This document shows, piece after piece, positions 47,016 to 55,457 of a stretch of DNA of 64,000 nt. The stretch covers positions 1,147,527-1,211,526 of the forward strand of contig NZ_AP024678.1 of the NCBI RefSeq assembly GCF_025999095.1, in the 5' to 3' direction. The notes beneath the pieces were generated by a model. The model had not been told where the DNA came from, searched no databases, and was given only the letters and a program-made list of their open reading frames with translations. A program made the position numbers and the translations under genes. The stretch's first letter is position 1; each line of letters opens with the position of its first letter. Source of the stretch: Thermosynechococcus sp. (lineage in GTDB: Bacteria > Cyanobacteriota > Cyanobacteriia > Thermosynechococcales > Thermosynechococcaceae).

Positions 47016-48542
47016 ATGTCGATCGCCGAGGAGTTCCGCCAACTGCAAACGCGGCTCTTGGAGTGCTGGGACGGAACAGAAACTTTTATTCCGGAACTGC
47101 CCAGAGGTCCCGGCGGCATTGAGCGCGATATTGTGGTGGTGCCTTCCCTCAGTTTTCCCCAACCGGAGCTAGGCAAGATCACAGGCTACACCTACTACGA
47201 GGAGCGGCAGCTTTATACGCTGATCCAGTTGCGCAATCCGCGTACCCGCATGATCTATGTCACATCCCAGCCCCTGCATCCCAGTATTGTGGATTACTAC
47301 TTAGATTTACTGCCGGGGGTGCCCAGTTCCCATGCCCGCGATCGCCTGCTCTTGCTGGCCACCTACGATCGCTCCGATAAACCCCTCACCGCAAAAATTT
47401 TAGAGCGACCTCGCCTCTTGGAGCGTATTCGTCAAGCCCTGCGTCCCAACCAAGCCTACATGGTGTGTTTTAACTCCACCCCTTTGGAGCGGGAACTGGC
47501 GGTACGCTTAGGTGTTCCCCTCTACTCTACGGATCCGGATCTCCTTTATTGGGGAACCAAGGCCGGCAGCCGAGAACTGTTTGCAGCAGCGGGAATCCTC
47601 CACCCAATTGGCAGTGGCTTTTTGCAGGGGGTGCCAGAACTGGTGCGGGCGATCGCTCATCTACAGGAAAAATGCCCTGAAGTGCAACGGCTGGTGGTGA
47701 AACTCAATGAAGCCTTTTCTGGTGAAGGCAATGCTCTCCTCGACCTTCGCCCACTGCGCCCCTTGGGCAGCCCCCATACCCCCGATCATCTCCAGCGGAT
47801 TGAAAATAGCCTAGGGGACATGGTCTTTCAAGCTCCCGATGAAACTTGGGCCTCCTATCGGCAGCGGTTTACAGCTCTGGGGGGGATTGTCGAAGCCTTT
47901 GTTGAAGGGACAGTCAAGCGATCGCCCAGTGTCCAAGGGTGTATTACCCCCAAAGGCAGTGTTGAAATTGTTTCAACCCATGAACAGTTACTCAATGCCC
48001 CCACAGGTCAAATTTTTATTGGCTGTGAATTTCCTGCCCATGCCGACTATCGCCAGCAACTGCAACAACTGGGGCAAAAAGTAGGGAGGTACTTGGCACA
48101 GCAGGGAGTGATCGGCTGTTTTGGTGTGGATGTTGTTGCAACCCAAACAACAGAAGGTTGGGCGCTTTATGCCATTGAAATTAACCTGCGCAAAGGCGGT
48201 ACGACGCACCCCTTTATGACCTTAAAATTTCTCACCGATGGCCACTATGAGCTAGCCTCTGGACTGTTTTACAGCAAGCACCGCCGTCCTAAGTATTACA
48301 TTGCCTCCGATAACCTCTGCCAGCCCCACTATCGCGGCCTCTTGCCCAATGATCTCTTGGATATGATTGCTCGCTACCATCTGCACTTTGACTCCAGTAC
48401 CGAAACGGGCACCGTCTTTCACCTCATGGGGGCACTTTCGGAATTTGGTAAGCTCGGACTCGTCAGTATTGGCAACACCCCCGAAGAAGCCCAAGCCATC
48501 TACAATCAGACGATTGGCGTTCTCGATGCTGCGGCGCTATAG
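47016..48542 (+). CDS. ATP-grasp peptide ligase (PGM1-related)
   Basis: 508 residues. The N-terminal half (GTETFIPELPRGPGGIERDI, SRELFAAAGILHPIGSGFLQ) leads into an ATP-grasp core: RLVVKLNEAFSGEGNALLDL, then GCFGVDVVATQ and LYAIEINLRKGGTTHPFMTL (Mg/ATP-binding ExNxRxGG). Cyanobacterial proteins of this type are annotated as related to PGM1, the peptide ligase of pheganomycin biosynthesis. The substrate is unknown. Downstream of the egt-like pair on the same strand, 81 bases away, so a joint small-molecule pathway is possible. Confidence 0.78.
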   Translation: MSIAEEFRQLQTRLLECWDGTETFIPELPRGPGGIERDIVVVPSLSFPQPELGKITGYTYYEERQLYTLIQLRNPRTRMIYVTSQPLHPSIVDYYLDLLPGVPSSHARDRLLLLATYDRSDKPLTAKILERPRLLERIRQALRPNQAYMVCFNSTPLERELAVRLGVPLYSTDPDLLYWGTKAGSRELFAAAGILHPIGSGFLQGVPELVRAIAHLQEKCPEVQRLVVKLNEAFSGEGNALLDLRPLRPLGSPHTPDHLQRIENSLGDMVFQAPDETWASYRQRFTALGGIVEAFVEGTVKRSPSVQGCITPKGSVEIVSTHEQLLNAPTGQIFIGCEFPAHADYRQQLQQLGQKVGRYLAQQGVIGCFGVDVVATQTTEGWALYAIEINLRKGGTTHPFMTLKFLTDGHYELASGLFYSKHRRPKYYIASDNLCQPHYRGLLPNDLLDMIARYHLHFDSSTETGTVFHLMGALSEFGKLGLVSIGNTPEEAQAIYNQTIGVLDAAAL

Positions 48543-48595
48543 GGACCCAATGTGCCTACCCCCCGCATAGACAGGGGTTTGAGAATCTCGCTAGA

Positions 48596-48718
48596 ATTGG
48601 CAACGTTCACTGTGAAGAGCAGCCTGTAGGGAAAATCCAGTGCAAGTCTGGTGCTGTGCCGCAGCTGTGATGGGGAACTCCCCTCAGCCAGAATGCCTAC
48701 TTGCTGTCGTTCACTCTA
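48596..48718 (+). promoter_or_regulatory. Cobalamin (B12) riboswitch upstream of cbiX
   Basis: The conserved order GGGAA, CCAGTGCAAGTCTGG, GCTGTGCCGCAGCTGTGA, a short GGGGAACTCCCC hairpin and CAGCCAGAATGCCTAC fits the AdoCbl riboswitch core, including the B12 box. Downstream, GCCTGCGTCGCACGGGC (48722-48738) can form a hairpin ending two bases before the GGAG Shine-Dalgarno of cbiX. This is a likely expression platform that hides the ribosome-binding site when B12 is plentiful. Exact ends are approximate. Confidence 0.9.
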
Positions 48719-48751
48719 TTTGCCTGCGTCGCACGGGCATGGAGTTTCAAC

Positions 48752-49780
48752 GTGGTTGTTACGCTTAACGATTCCATTCTCAATCCCCTTGGTTTTAGTC
48801 TCGATTTACCCCCTCTCCCCCAGCCGCGACCCCTCTTGCTCATTGGTCATGGCACGCGCGATGCTGAAGGTCGGCAAGCATTTTTGGACTTTGCCCAAGT
48901 CTATTATCAACTGGATTCCTGTCGGCCTGTTTTTCCCTGTTTTCTGGAGTTAACCGAACCTTCGATTTTTGAGGTTCTGAGCCAATGTGCGGCCGCAGGT
49001 TATACCGATTTGTCAGTGCTGCCGATTTTGCTCTTTGCCGCTCGCCACAATAAATTTGATGTGACGAACGAGTTGGATCGGGCGCGGCGGGCTTTTCCGC
49101 AGTTGCGCTACCACTATGGCCGCCCCTATGGCCTTGCCCCAGAAATCTTGACCCTCTGGCGATCGCGCCTCGAACTACTGGACTTCCCGGAATTTAACCC
49201 CCAAGGCATTGGCCGTGAAGAAACCGTTCTCTTAATAGTGGGACGCGGCTCCAGCGATCCCGATGCCAATGGCGATGTCTTTAAGCTAGCCCGTATGCTC
49301 TGGGAGGGCAGTGGCTACCAAACGGTTGAAGTATGCTTCATTGGCATCACCCATCCTCGCCTACCCGAAGGGTTTGCGCGCGCGAATCTTCACCGCCCCC
49401 GCCGCGTGATTGTCCTGCCCCACTTCATGTTTACAGGGGCACTTGTCAAGAAAATCTATGCCCTCACCGCAGACGCCCAAGCCGCCTATCCCAATGTTGA
49501 ATACGTGAACCTGCCGGAAATTGGCTTGCATCCGCAACTGTTTTATCTAACGCGGCAGCGGGAAATGGAGACCCATGGGGGACAGGTGGCCATGAACTGT
49601 GAAACCTGCAAGTTCCGCTTGGTGGCAGGCCATGGCCATCATCACCACCATCCCCATCATCATGATCATGAGCACCACTCCCACAGCCATGATCACGGGG
49701 GTCACCACCATCACCATGGATCAAGCGTGGACTTAGATCACTTGCCCAGTTATCACCAACGCATTTGGCAGGTTCCGTGA
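48752..49780 (+). CDS. cbiX: Sirohydrochlorin cobaltochelatase, long form
   Basis: About 342 residues, with GTG start at 48752 (GGAG seven bases upstream). Two tandem chelatase repeats: [20 protein letters not shown] and [34 protein letters not shown] and [14 protein letters not shown] are the metal-site helices. It inserts Co2+ into sirohydrochlorin at the start of anaerobic corrin synthesis. The tail has MNCETC, the MXCXXC motif linked to a 4Fe-4S centre in CbiX-L, then a stretch with over 25 His residues. The riboswitch upstream indicates B12 feedback. Confidence 0.94.
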   Translation: MVVTLNDSILNPLGFSLDLPPLPQPRPLLLIGHGTRDAEGRQAFLDFAQVYYQLDSCRPVFPCFLELTEPSIFEVLSQCAAAGYTDLSVLPILLFAARHNKFDVTNELDRARRAFPQLRYHYGRPYGLAPEILTLWRSRLELLDFPEFNPQGIGREETVLLIVGRGSSDPDANGDVFKLARMLWEGSGYQTVEVCFIGITHPRLPEGFARANLHRPRRVIVLPHFMFTGALVKKIYALTADAQAAYPNVEYVNLPEIGLHPQLFYLTRQREMETHGGQVAMNCETCKFRLVAGHGHHHHHPHHHDHEHHSHSHDHGGHHHHHGSSVDLDHLPSYHQRIWQVP

Positions 49781-49799
49781 CCGACTGCCGAGAGCGATC

Positions 49800-49845
49800 G
49801 GAGGCAATGCGGGACTTCCTGCTGAAAAGGCGAGCCATTGCTTCC
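49800..49845. other. Inverted repeat between cbiX and leuA
   Basis: GGAGGCAATG (49800-49809) pairs with CATTGCTTCC (49836-49845), ten pairs with one G-U, loop of 26 bases. No T-run follows, so it is either a weak cbiX transcript end or part of the leuA leader. Confidence 0.45.
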
Positions 49846-49907
49846 CAGCGAAAATGTTAGAGTTAAAATAATTGATACTCTTTCGCAAGCTTGCATGGGG
49901 CTCGTCT

Positions 49908-51515
49908 ATGCGCATTAAATATCCTCCCCAGACCGTTGATCGGGTGTTAATTTTCGATACCACATTGCGGGACGGTGAACAGTCTCCAGGTGCCTCCCTG
50001 AATGTGGAGGAAAAACTGACGATCGCCCGTCAACTGGCTCGACTGGGGGTGGATATTATTGAGGCGGGTTTTCCCTTTGCCAGCCCTGGCGACTTTGAAG
50101 CGGTGCAGCGGATTGCTGAAGTTGTCGGCACAGAAACGGGACCAGTGATTTGTGGTTTGGCGCGGGCCACCCGCCAAGATATTGAAGCCGCCGCCAAGGC
50201 CCTCAAACCCGCCTACTATCCTCGCATTCACACGTTTATTGCCACCTCCGATATTCACCTGGAGTACAAGCTCAGGAAAACCCGCGCTGAAGTACTGGAA
50301 ATTGCGCAAGAAATGGTGGCCTATGCCAAATCTTTTGTGGATGATGTGGAGTTTTCCCCAGAGGATGCTGGGCGTTCAGATCCGGAGTTTCTCTATGAAG
50401 TCCTAGAGCGGGTCATTGATGCCGGTGCAACGACAATCAATATTCCCGACACCGTGGGGTACACCACCCCCGCCGAGTTTGGTGCCCTGATCAAAGGCAT
50501 TAAGGAAAATGTGCCCAATATCGATCGCGCCGTCATTTCGGTTCATGGTCATAATGACTTGGGTTTGGCGGTTGCTAACTTCCTGGAAGCGGTGAAAAAT
50601 GGCGCCCGGCAACTGGAGTGCACCATTAATGGCATTGGTGAGCGTGCGGGGAACGCCGCCCTTGAGGAATTGGTGATGGCACTCTATGTGCGGCGGCAGT
50701 ACTTCAATCCTTTTCTAGGTCGCCCGCCCGAATCAGAGGAACCCTTGACGAATATCAACACCCGTGAAATTTATAAAACCTCCCGCTTGGTCTCAAACCT
50801 AACGGGGATGCTGATTCAACCCAACAAAGCGATCGTTGGTGCCAATGCCTTTGCCCACCAATCGGGGATTCACCAAGATGGTGTCCTCAAGCACAAACAA
50901 ACCTATGAAATTATGGATGCCCAACTGATTGGCCTTGCCGATAACCAAATTGTCTTGGGCAAGCTCTCTGGCCGTAATGCCTTTGCCACCCGCCTACGGG
51001 AATTGGGCTTTGAACTCAGTGAAACGGAACTCAATAAAGCCTTTTTGCGCTTTAAGGATCTCGCCGACAAGAAAAAAGAAATCACCGACTGGGATCTGGA
51101 GGCGATCGCCAAGGATGAAACCCAAGGGATTGATCTGCGGGGCTATCAACTGCAATTTGTCCAAGTTTCCTGTGGCGATCATGCCCGCCCAACAGCAACG
51201 GTTACCGTGCGTACCCCCAGTGGTGAAGAGTTGACCGATGCCGCCATTGGCACAGGGCCGGTGGACGCTGTTTATCGTGCCATTAACCGTGTGGTGCAAA
51301 TTCCCAATCGCCTTATTGAATACTCGGTGCAATCGGTGACTGCTGGCATTGATGCTATCGGTGAGGTGACGATTCGGCTACAATACGAGGATCGCATCTA
51401 CTCTGGCCATGCCGCCAACACGGATATTATTGTGGCTTCTGCCCAAGCCTATATGAATGCGCTGAACCGCCTCTACCGGGGTCTTGAACAACGGGCGCTA
51501 CATCCCCAAGCGTAG
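49908..51515 (+). CDS. leuA: 2-isopropylmalate synthase
   Basis: About 535 residues, with start [13 protein letters not shown] at 49908. First committed enzyme of leucine synthesis, condensing acetyl-CoA with 2-oxoisovalerate. [20 protein letters not shown] (metal-binding), [40 protein letters not shown] and [15 protein letters not shown] are present. The C-terminal LeuA regulatory domain ([19 protein letters not shown] to [16 protein letters not shown]) is where leucine inhibits. A small zinc-ribbon membrane gene follows after three bases. Confidence 0.97.
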   Translation: MRIKYPPQTVDRVLIFDTTLRDGEQSPGASLNVEEKLTIARQLARLGVDIIEAGFPFASPGDFEAVQRIAEVVGTETGPVICGLARATRQDIEAAAKALKPAYYPRIHTFIATSDIHLEYKLRKTRAEVLEIAQEMVAYAKSFVDDVEFSPEDAGRSDPEFLYEVLERVIDAGATTINIPDTVGYTTPAEFGALIKGIKENVPNIDRAVISVHGHNDLGLAVANFLEAVKNGARQLECTINGIGERAGNAALEELVMALYVRRQYFNPFLGRPPESEEPLTNINTREIYKTSRLVSNLTGMLIQPNKAIVGANAFAHQSGIHQDGVLKHKQTYEIMDAQLIGLADNQIVLGKLSGRNAFATRLRELGFELSETELNKAFLRFKDLADKKKEITDWDLEAIAKDETQGIDLRGYQLQFVQVSCGDHARPTATVTVRTPSGEELTDAAIGTGPVDAVYRAINRVVQIPNRLIEYSVQSVTAGIDAIGEVTIRLQYEDRIYSGHAANTDIIVASAQAYMNALNRLYRGLEQRALHPQA

Positions 51516-51518
51516 CTT

Positions 51519-51992
51519 ATGCCAGAGTCCACCACTGCTAAGCCCTTGGAAGCCAATGGCGTCTATTTATGCCCCGTCTGCCGCCACGGGCAAATTACGC
51601 CGATGGTACTGATGGATACCTATGCCTGTAACTTTTGCCGCCATATTCTCAGCTTAGATTTTGATCGTCAAACAGCGCGGCTCGAAGATAGTGCCATGCC
51701 ATTTCGCTGGCAGTGGACGGGTACCAACTGGCGATCGCTCAACACGCCCCCCGTTAGCCTCACCTATACGGCTATGATCCTGGCAATTTTGCTGGTAACC
51801 TTGCCTCCCGCCTTAATTTGGTTGGGCTATCAACTTTTTCCCCCCCTGAGTAGTGACTCATGTGCCTATTGGTTTCCCCTCTTTTGGGTGGCTCTGACCT
51901 TTTTTGCGCACACACTCATTGTTCTGCGAGTGTTTGCTGGGCTGTTGCCCACGCCTTTTTGGCGGCTTCCCTTTGGGCAGCGTTCCCTTTAA
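51519..51992 (+). CDS. Zinc-ribbon membrane protein of unknown function
   Basis: 157 residues. The N-terminus has two CxxC knuckles (VYLCPVCRHGQ, YACNFCRHIL), a small zinc ribbon. Two membrane helices follow (YTAMILAILLVTLPPALIWL, YWFPLFWVALTFFAHTLIV). Similar proteins occur in cyanobacteria. Three bases from leuA, so it is probably on the same transcript. Function unknown. Confidence 0.75.
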   Translation: MPESTTAKPLEANGVYLCPVCRHGQITPMVLMDTYACNFCRHILSLDFDRQTARLEDSAMPFRWQWTGTNWRSLNTPPVSLTYTAMILAILLVTLPPALIWLGYQLFPPLSSDSCAYWFPLFWVALTFFAHTLIVLRVFAGLLPTPFWRLPFGQRSL

Positions 51993-52006
51993 TTTTAGCC
52001 ACTGGC

Positions 52007-52036
52007 ACTAACTTAGAAGGTACTAACTTAGAAGGT
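52007..52036. repeat. 15-bp perfect tandem duplication
   Basis: ACTAACTTAGAAGGT occurs twice in direct succession between the zinc-ribbon gene and the nuclease-ParA gene, at the left boundary of the accessory-looking module. Confidence 0.93.
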
Positions 52037-52056
52037 AAGGGCAAGGGCACTGAGCG

Positions 52057-53430
52057 ATGCCTAGGGGTAACGAAGCCGAGATTGAGCGGAAGATAGTCCT
52101 ACCTTTGTTAAAGGCATGGAGCTACACATCTTCAAACTATTGGATCAAGCCAAAGCTAGGGAATGGCTATCCCGATTTTCTAATTTGCTTGCCTCTGGCG
52201 GGCGATCGCTCCTTCAATTACCTTGTTATTGAGGTCAAATCTGCAAATGAGTCAAGGCTCAGCGGTCAGCAGCAACTGCGGGGATATATGACAGCAGCTC
52301 AAGCGGTTTTTGGCCTCCTAATTAATGGTAAAGATTACCAACTCTTTTATCAAAATCCCCTAAAAAAGCCCCTGTGCCAAATCAAGTGCGCCGCCGGCCA
52401 GTTGGATCGAAAAAGCATTCAAAAACTGACCAAGGTACTGCACCGCAATGCTGCTGCAGCGATCGTGAGCCTCTTAACCCAAGAGCAACTCAAGGTTTAT
52501 CATCACTTTGAAAAAGTATTGCAAAAAAAATTTGCTTTTCCCTTAACCTATCCTCAGGGAAATTCAAATTCCATGATTATTACTGTCTTTAATCATAAAG
52601 GGGGAGTGGGGAAAACAACCCTTACCCTAAACCTAGGTGCTGCCTTTGCTGCCATGGGCAAGCGCGTGCTACTCATTGATATTGATCCGCAGTCGAATCT
52701 GAGCATTGGTTTAGGCATTGATCCCCTGAAGGATATTGAGGATCAAGGCAGGAAAGACATCGTTCACCTCCTCTTAGAACCAAAGGTCACCCTCGAGGAA
52801 GTCGTCTATCGAAAGCGTTGGGACAATCTCCGCTTAGACGTTGTCCCCTCCCACATTCGCCTCGCAGACCAAGAACCCGACCTGATTAGGACAATAGATA
52901 TCGATCGCGTCCTGCAAAGAAAGCTAAGAAACCACCCCTACGATGTCATCCTAATTGATCCACCCCCTGCCTTCGGTAAAGTCAATGCCATTGCTTTGAT
53001 GGCTTCCCATGGGGTTCTGATTCCGATAGAATTCGCCCCTTACCCCATACGGGCGATTGAGTATGTCTTGGCGCGCCTAGAAGCCTTCAGACCTGTAATG
53101 GATAACCCGCCGCGGCTTCTGGGTATTGCCGTTAATAAGTACGATCGCAAGAACTCTGCTGTCAATGCACAGATGCAAGAGAGGCTGCAGGGTATCCTTG
53201 GGAGAGTAGCTCGCGAGTATGCCGTCGTTTGTAATCTCTTGCCTAAAGACACGTGGATTCCTAAGCGCGCTGCTATAGAAAAAGCAACAGATTTACAGCA
53301 ACCCATATTTAGCAGAAATCTATATACGGAATTATCAAGAGCAGATCAAGAATCAATTGATGAGCTAACGGCAACATTTGAAAATTTGGCGCGCCATCTT
53401 TCCACTGAAGCAGTTGCACAGCATGAGTAA
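52057..53430 (+). CDS. PD-(D/E)XK nuclease-like domain fused to a ParA-type ATPase
   Basis: 457 residues. Residues 1-110 resemble the HsdR-N/restriction-endonuclease-like domain: early acidic helix EAEIERKIVLPLL, then YPDFLI (Asp40), YLVIEVKS (Glu59, Lys61) and QQQLRGYMTAAQAVFGLLIN (Gln motif). From about residue 173 it is a ParA/MinD ATPase: HKGGVGKTT (deviant Walker A), LLIDIDPQSNLS (A'), VILIDPPPAFG (Walker B). An internal ATG at 52573 could yield ParA alone. Its end overlaps the ParB-like gene by eight bases. The Lys- and Ile-rich, more AT-rich coding suggests transfer. Plausible as partition or defence; function unproven. Confidence 0.82.
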   Translation: MPRGNEAEIERKIVLPLLKAWSYTSSNYWIKPKLGNGYPDFLICLPLAGDRSFNYLVIEVKSANESRLSGQQQLRGYMTAAQAVFGLLINGKDYQLFYQNPLKKPLCQIKCAAGQLDRKSIQKLTKVLHRNAAAAIVSLLTQEQLKVYHHFEKVLQKKFAFPLTYPQGNSNSMIITVFNHKGGVGKTTLTLNLGAAFAAMGKRVLLIDIDPQSNLSIGLGIDPLKDIEDQGRKDIVHLLLEPKVTLEEVVYRKRWDNLRLDVVPSHIRLADQEPDLIRTIDIDRVLQRKLRNHPYDVILIDPPPAFGKVNAIALMASHGVLIPIEFAPYPIRAIEYVLARLEAFRPVMDNPPRLLGIAVNKYDRKNSAVNAQMQERLQGILGRVAREYAVVCNLLPKDTWIPKRAAIEKATDLQQPIFSRNLYTELSRADQESIDELTATFENLARHLSTEAVAQHE

Positions 53431-54211
53431 ATCCAACAGACTCTCAAGGTACCTTGGTCTATACGATGTGCATCAGGGTCAGGTGCACATTGATCTCCTG
53501 AAAGTTCCCGCTGACTATCCCCAAGAGCTACTGTATGTTTCACCAACCTTGATCCGTGAGGATCTAGAAAAGTACCAGACCAACCTGATTCCCCTAATTA
53601 TTCGCTCAGTCACCACCCAGGCAGGGGATGTAGAGTACGAAGTTGTCTTTGGCAAGGAAGTTGTGGACTTTGCTCGGGAATTGGGAATTAAGCAGTTGTG
53701 GGCCACCAGAGTTGACCTGGCGGATGACCAAGAAGTTTCAGATTTCCAAGAGCGTATCAAAATGCTGATGCAAATCAATGCCCAAGGGCATTCCTCTCAA
53801 CAGGAAGGGTCCTACTTACAGTCGCCCCTGTCAGCCTCAGAATTCGCGCACATCCTCGATCGCTCTCTACAACCGCTCAAAAAACAGATAGACAGTATCC
53901 ATCAAGAAATGACTGTGCAATCGCAGCAGGTGATGAATCTCTCAGAACAAATTAAAACCCTTAGCAACATCCTAGAGTCATCCCCAACCCGATCACAAAA
54001 CCGGCGAAATATTCGCATCAACAGCTATAGAGATGCTGAGAGTCTTAAGAAGCGTGTTCCGGGATTGACTATCGATGAGGCTCAGGTTGTGATTGGACGC
54101 CTCGAAAGGTATAGAAACCACCAAGGGGGTAGAAAATTTCGTTCCGTTGATGAGTTGAAAGAAATCGCCCCCTCAGGCCAGTGGGATGCTCTCAGCATTT
54201 GCTTTAATTAA
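53423..54211 (+). CDS. ParB-like protein with C-terminal helix-hairpin-helix segment
   Basis: 262 residues, with start MSKSNRLSRYL at 53423. The N-terminal 100 residues look like a ParB/Srx domain: LYVSPTLIREDL, NLIPLIIRSVTTQAGDVEYE then VVFGKEVVDFARELGIKQLW and ATRVDLAD. The middle is a coiled-coil-like stretch (LDRSLQPLKKQIDSIHQEMT through LSEQIKTLSNIL). The end, SYRDAESLKKRVPGLTIDEA then QVVIGRLERYRNHQGGRKFR and SVDELKEIA, resembles a ComEA-type helix-hairpin-helix DNA-binding unit. Partner of the upstream ATPase by overlap. No parS site is identified. Confidence 0.72.
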   Translation: MSKSNRLSRYLGLYDVHQGQVHIDLLKVPADYPQELLYVSPTLIREDLEKYQTNLIPLIIRSVTTQAGDVEYEVVFGKEVVDFARELGIKQLWATRVDLADDQEVSDFQERIKMLMQINAQGHSSQQEGSYLQSPLSASEFAHILDRSLQPLKKQIDSIHQEMTVQSQQVMNLSEQIKTLSNILESSPTRSQNRRNIRINSYRDAESLKKRVPGLTIDEAQVVIGRLERYRNHQGGRKFRSVDELKEIAPSGQWDALSICFN

Positions 54212-54248
54212 GCGAGTTACCGCGGGCACAGTTACTCAAGACCTTCTT

Positions 54249-54410
54249 CTAAAGCTCTAAAGTGGGAGGGATGGCAATTTGCGGATTATCCGTGACAACC
54301 ACCCGTGCCAAAGTGGGGAGACAGTCTTGATCAGCGGCGAGGTAAACTGGTTCAGCATCGAGGAGCGATCGCTCGATAGGAATAATAAAAAAATAAAGTT
54401 CACCGTCAAA
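54249..54410 (-). pseudogene. Relic of the C-terminal end of a UPF0182-family membrane protein
   Basis: An open minus-strand stretch without a start codon translates to FDGELYFFIIPIERSLLDAE, then PVYLAADQDCLPTLARVVVT, then PQIAIPPTLEL and a stop. From memory this matches the C-terminal block of UPF0182 (LLVIPIEeSLLYVEPvYLqA...LPeLkRVIVa...PTLE). The remaining 800 or more residues are absent: tRNA-Pro lies immediately 5' of it. Probably what is left of a gene removed by rearrangement. Confidence 0.7.
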
Positions 54411-54461
54411 GCGCAGAAAGAGAGCGATCGCCCTAAGCCCGGTCTTGAACCATTCTCAGAA

Positions 54462-54535
54462 TCGGAGCGGCGGGATTTGAACCCACGACCCCCACTACCC
54501 CAAAGTGGTGCGCTACCAAGCTGCGCTACGCCCCG
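54462..54535 (-). tRNA. tRNA-Pro (anticodon GGG)
   Basis: 74 bases. Acceptor stem CGGGGCG / CGCTCCG with discriminator A, D arm GCGC...GCGC, anticodon stem CCACT / AGTGG with loop TTGGGGT (anticodon GGG), and T arm GTGGG-TTCAAAT-CCCGC. CCA is not encoded. tRNA 3' ends are common integration sites, and the nuclease-ParA module lies on that side. Confidence 0.96.
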
Positions 54536-54572
54536 TTAAGCTTTACCAGTATAACACAACTTCAAAGCACAT

Positions 54573-55457
54573 CTAGGGGCTGATGGAAATTTTGCCCAAC
54601 CATTTCAGGATCTGGGTATTCACCTGCTCAGGGGCTTCGTCTTGGGGGCAGTGGCCAACCCCTGGCAGCGCAACAAACTCCTGCCCACAGGGAAACTTAG
54701 CTAACTTCTGACCTTCATCAATCGGTTCCCAAGGATCAGCGGCACCCCAAAGGAAATAGGTGGGGCAGGTGATCTGCGGCAGTAGGTCTTCGGGTAAGGG
54801 GCCCTGGGAATAACGGACAAAGGCTAGAAAGACATCGGCAGCCCCGGCGTCTTGGGCAGGGGTGAGCAATATCTCCACTAGCTCATCGGTGACGGCGGCA
54901 GCGTTGGCATAGGCTCTCTGGAGAATGCGGCGCACAGTACGGGGTTGGGCAATTTGACGGAAAAAGAAGGTGCCAAGGGTGCGATTGGCTAAAAGTTGCT
55001 GCAGCAGGCTAGTTCCCCAGCGGCGGTACCAGGGGAGTTGCTGTCGTTTGCGCTCATGCAACTGACGCAAAGAGCAGTTGAGCAGGATCAATTGACTGAC
55101 CCACGCTGGCTGGAAAACAGCTGCCTGTAAAGCGACCACACAGCCAATGGAGTTGCCAATAAGAACGGTGGGCTGGCCAATCACCTCATGGCAAAAGGCC
55201 AAAACCAAGGTTGCCCACGTCTCAAAGGTGTAGGGGATAGCTGAGGGAGCCGGTTTGGCGGAGCCACCAAAGCCCAACAAATCAATGGCATAGACCCGAT
55301 GGTAAGCGGCAAGGGCAGGAATATTTTTGCGCCAATGCAAACTAGAGGCACCAAAGCCGTGAATCAGAAGTAGAGGGGTACCTTGGCTGCCTTGATACCG
55401 ATAGAGAATCGGGTATCCTTGCCACTGCCATGTTTGAGAGGGGAGAGAGACAGTCAT
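54573..55457 (-). CDS. Alpha/beta-fold hydrolase
   Basis: 294 residues. Oxyanion/His-Gly motif LLLIHGFGASSLHWR, nucleophile Ser in LIGNSIGCVVALQAA, catalytic Asp near FLWGAADPWEPID and His in LPGVGHCPQDEAPE. This is the layout of cyanobacterial MhpC-like esterases/lipases. Substrate unknown. The ATG directly abuts the TAA stop of the creatininase gene (TAAATG), so the two are coupled. Confidence 0.9.
   Translation of the reverse strand: MTVSLPSQTWQWQGYPILYRYQGSQGTPLLLIHGFGASSLHWRKNIPALAAYHRVYAIDLLGFGGSAKPAPSAIPYTFETWATLVLAFCHEVIGQPTVLIGNSIGCVVALQAAVFQPAWVSQLILLNCSLRQLHERKRQQLPWYRRWGTSLLQQLLANRTLGTFFFRQIAQPRTVRRILQRAYANAAAVTDELVEILLTPAQDAGAADVFLAFVRYSQGPLPEDLLPQITCPTYFLWGAADPWEPIDEGQKLAKFPCGQEFVALPGVGHCPQDEAPEQVNTQILKWLGKISISP

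Noticed and set aside
54279-54539. Plus-strand frame of 86 codons ending in RRDLNPRPPLPQSGALPSCATPR
   Set aside because: Its second half is the antisense of tRNA-Pro, a classic false gene, and the first half is antisense of the UPF0182 relic.
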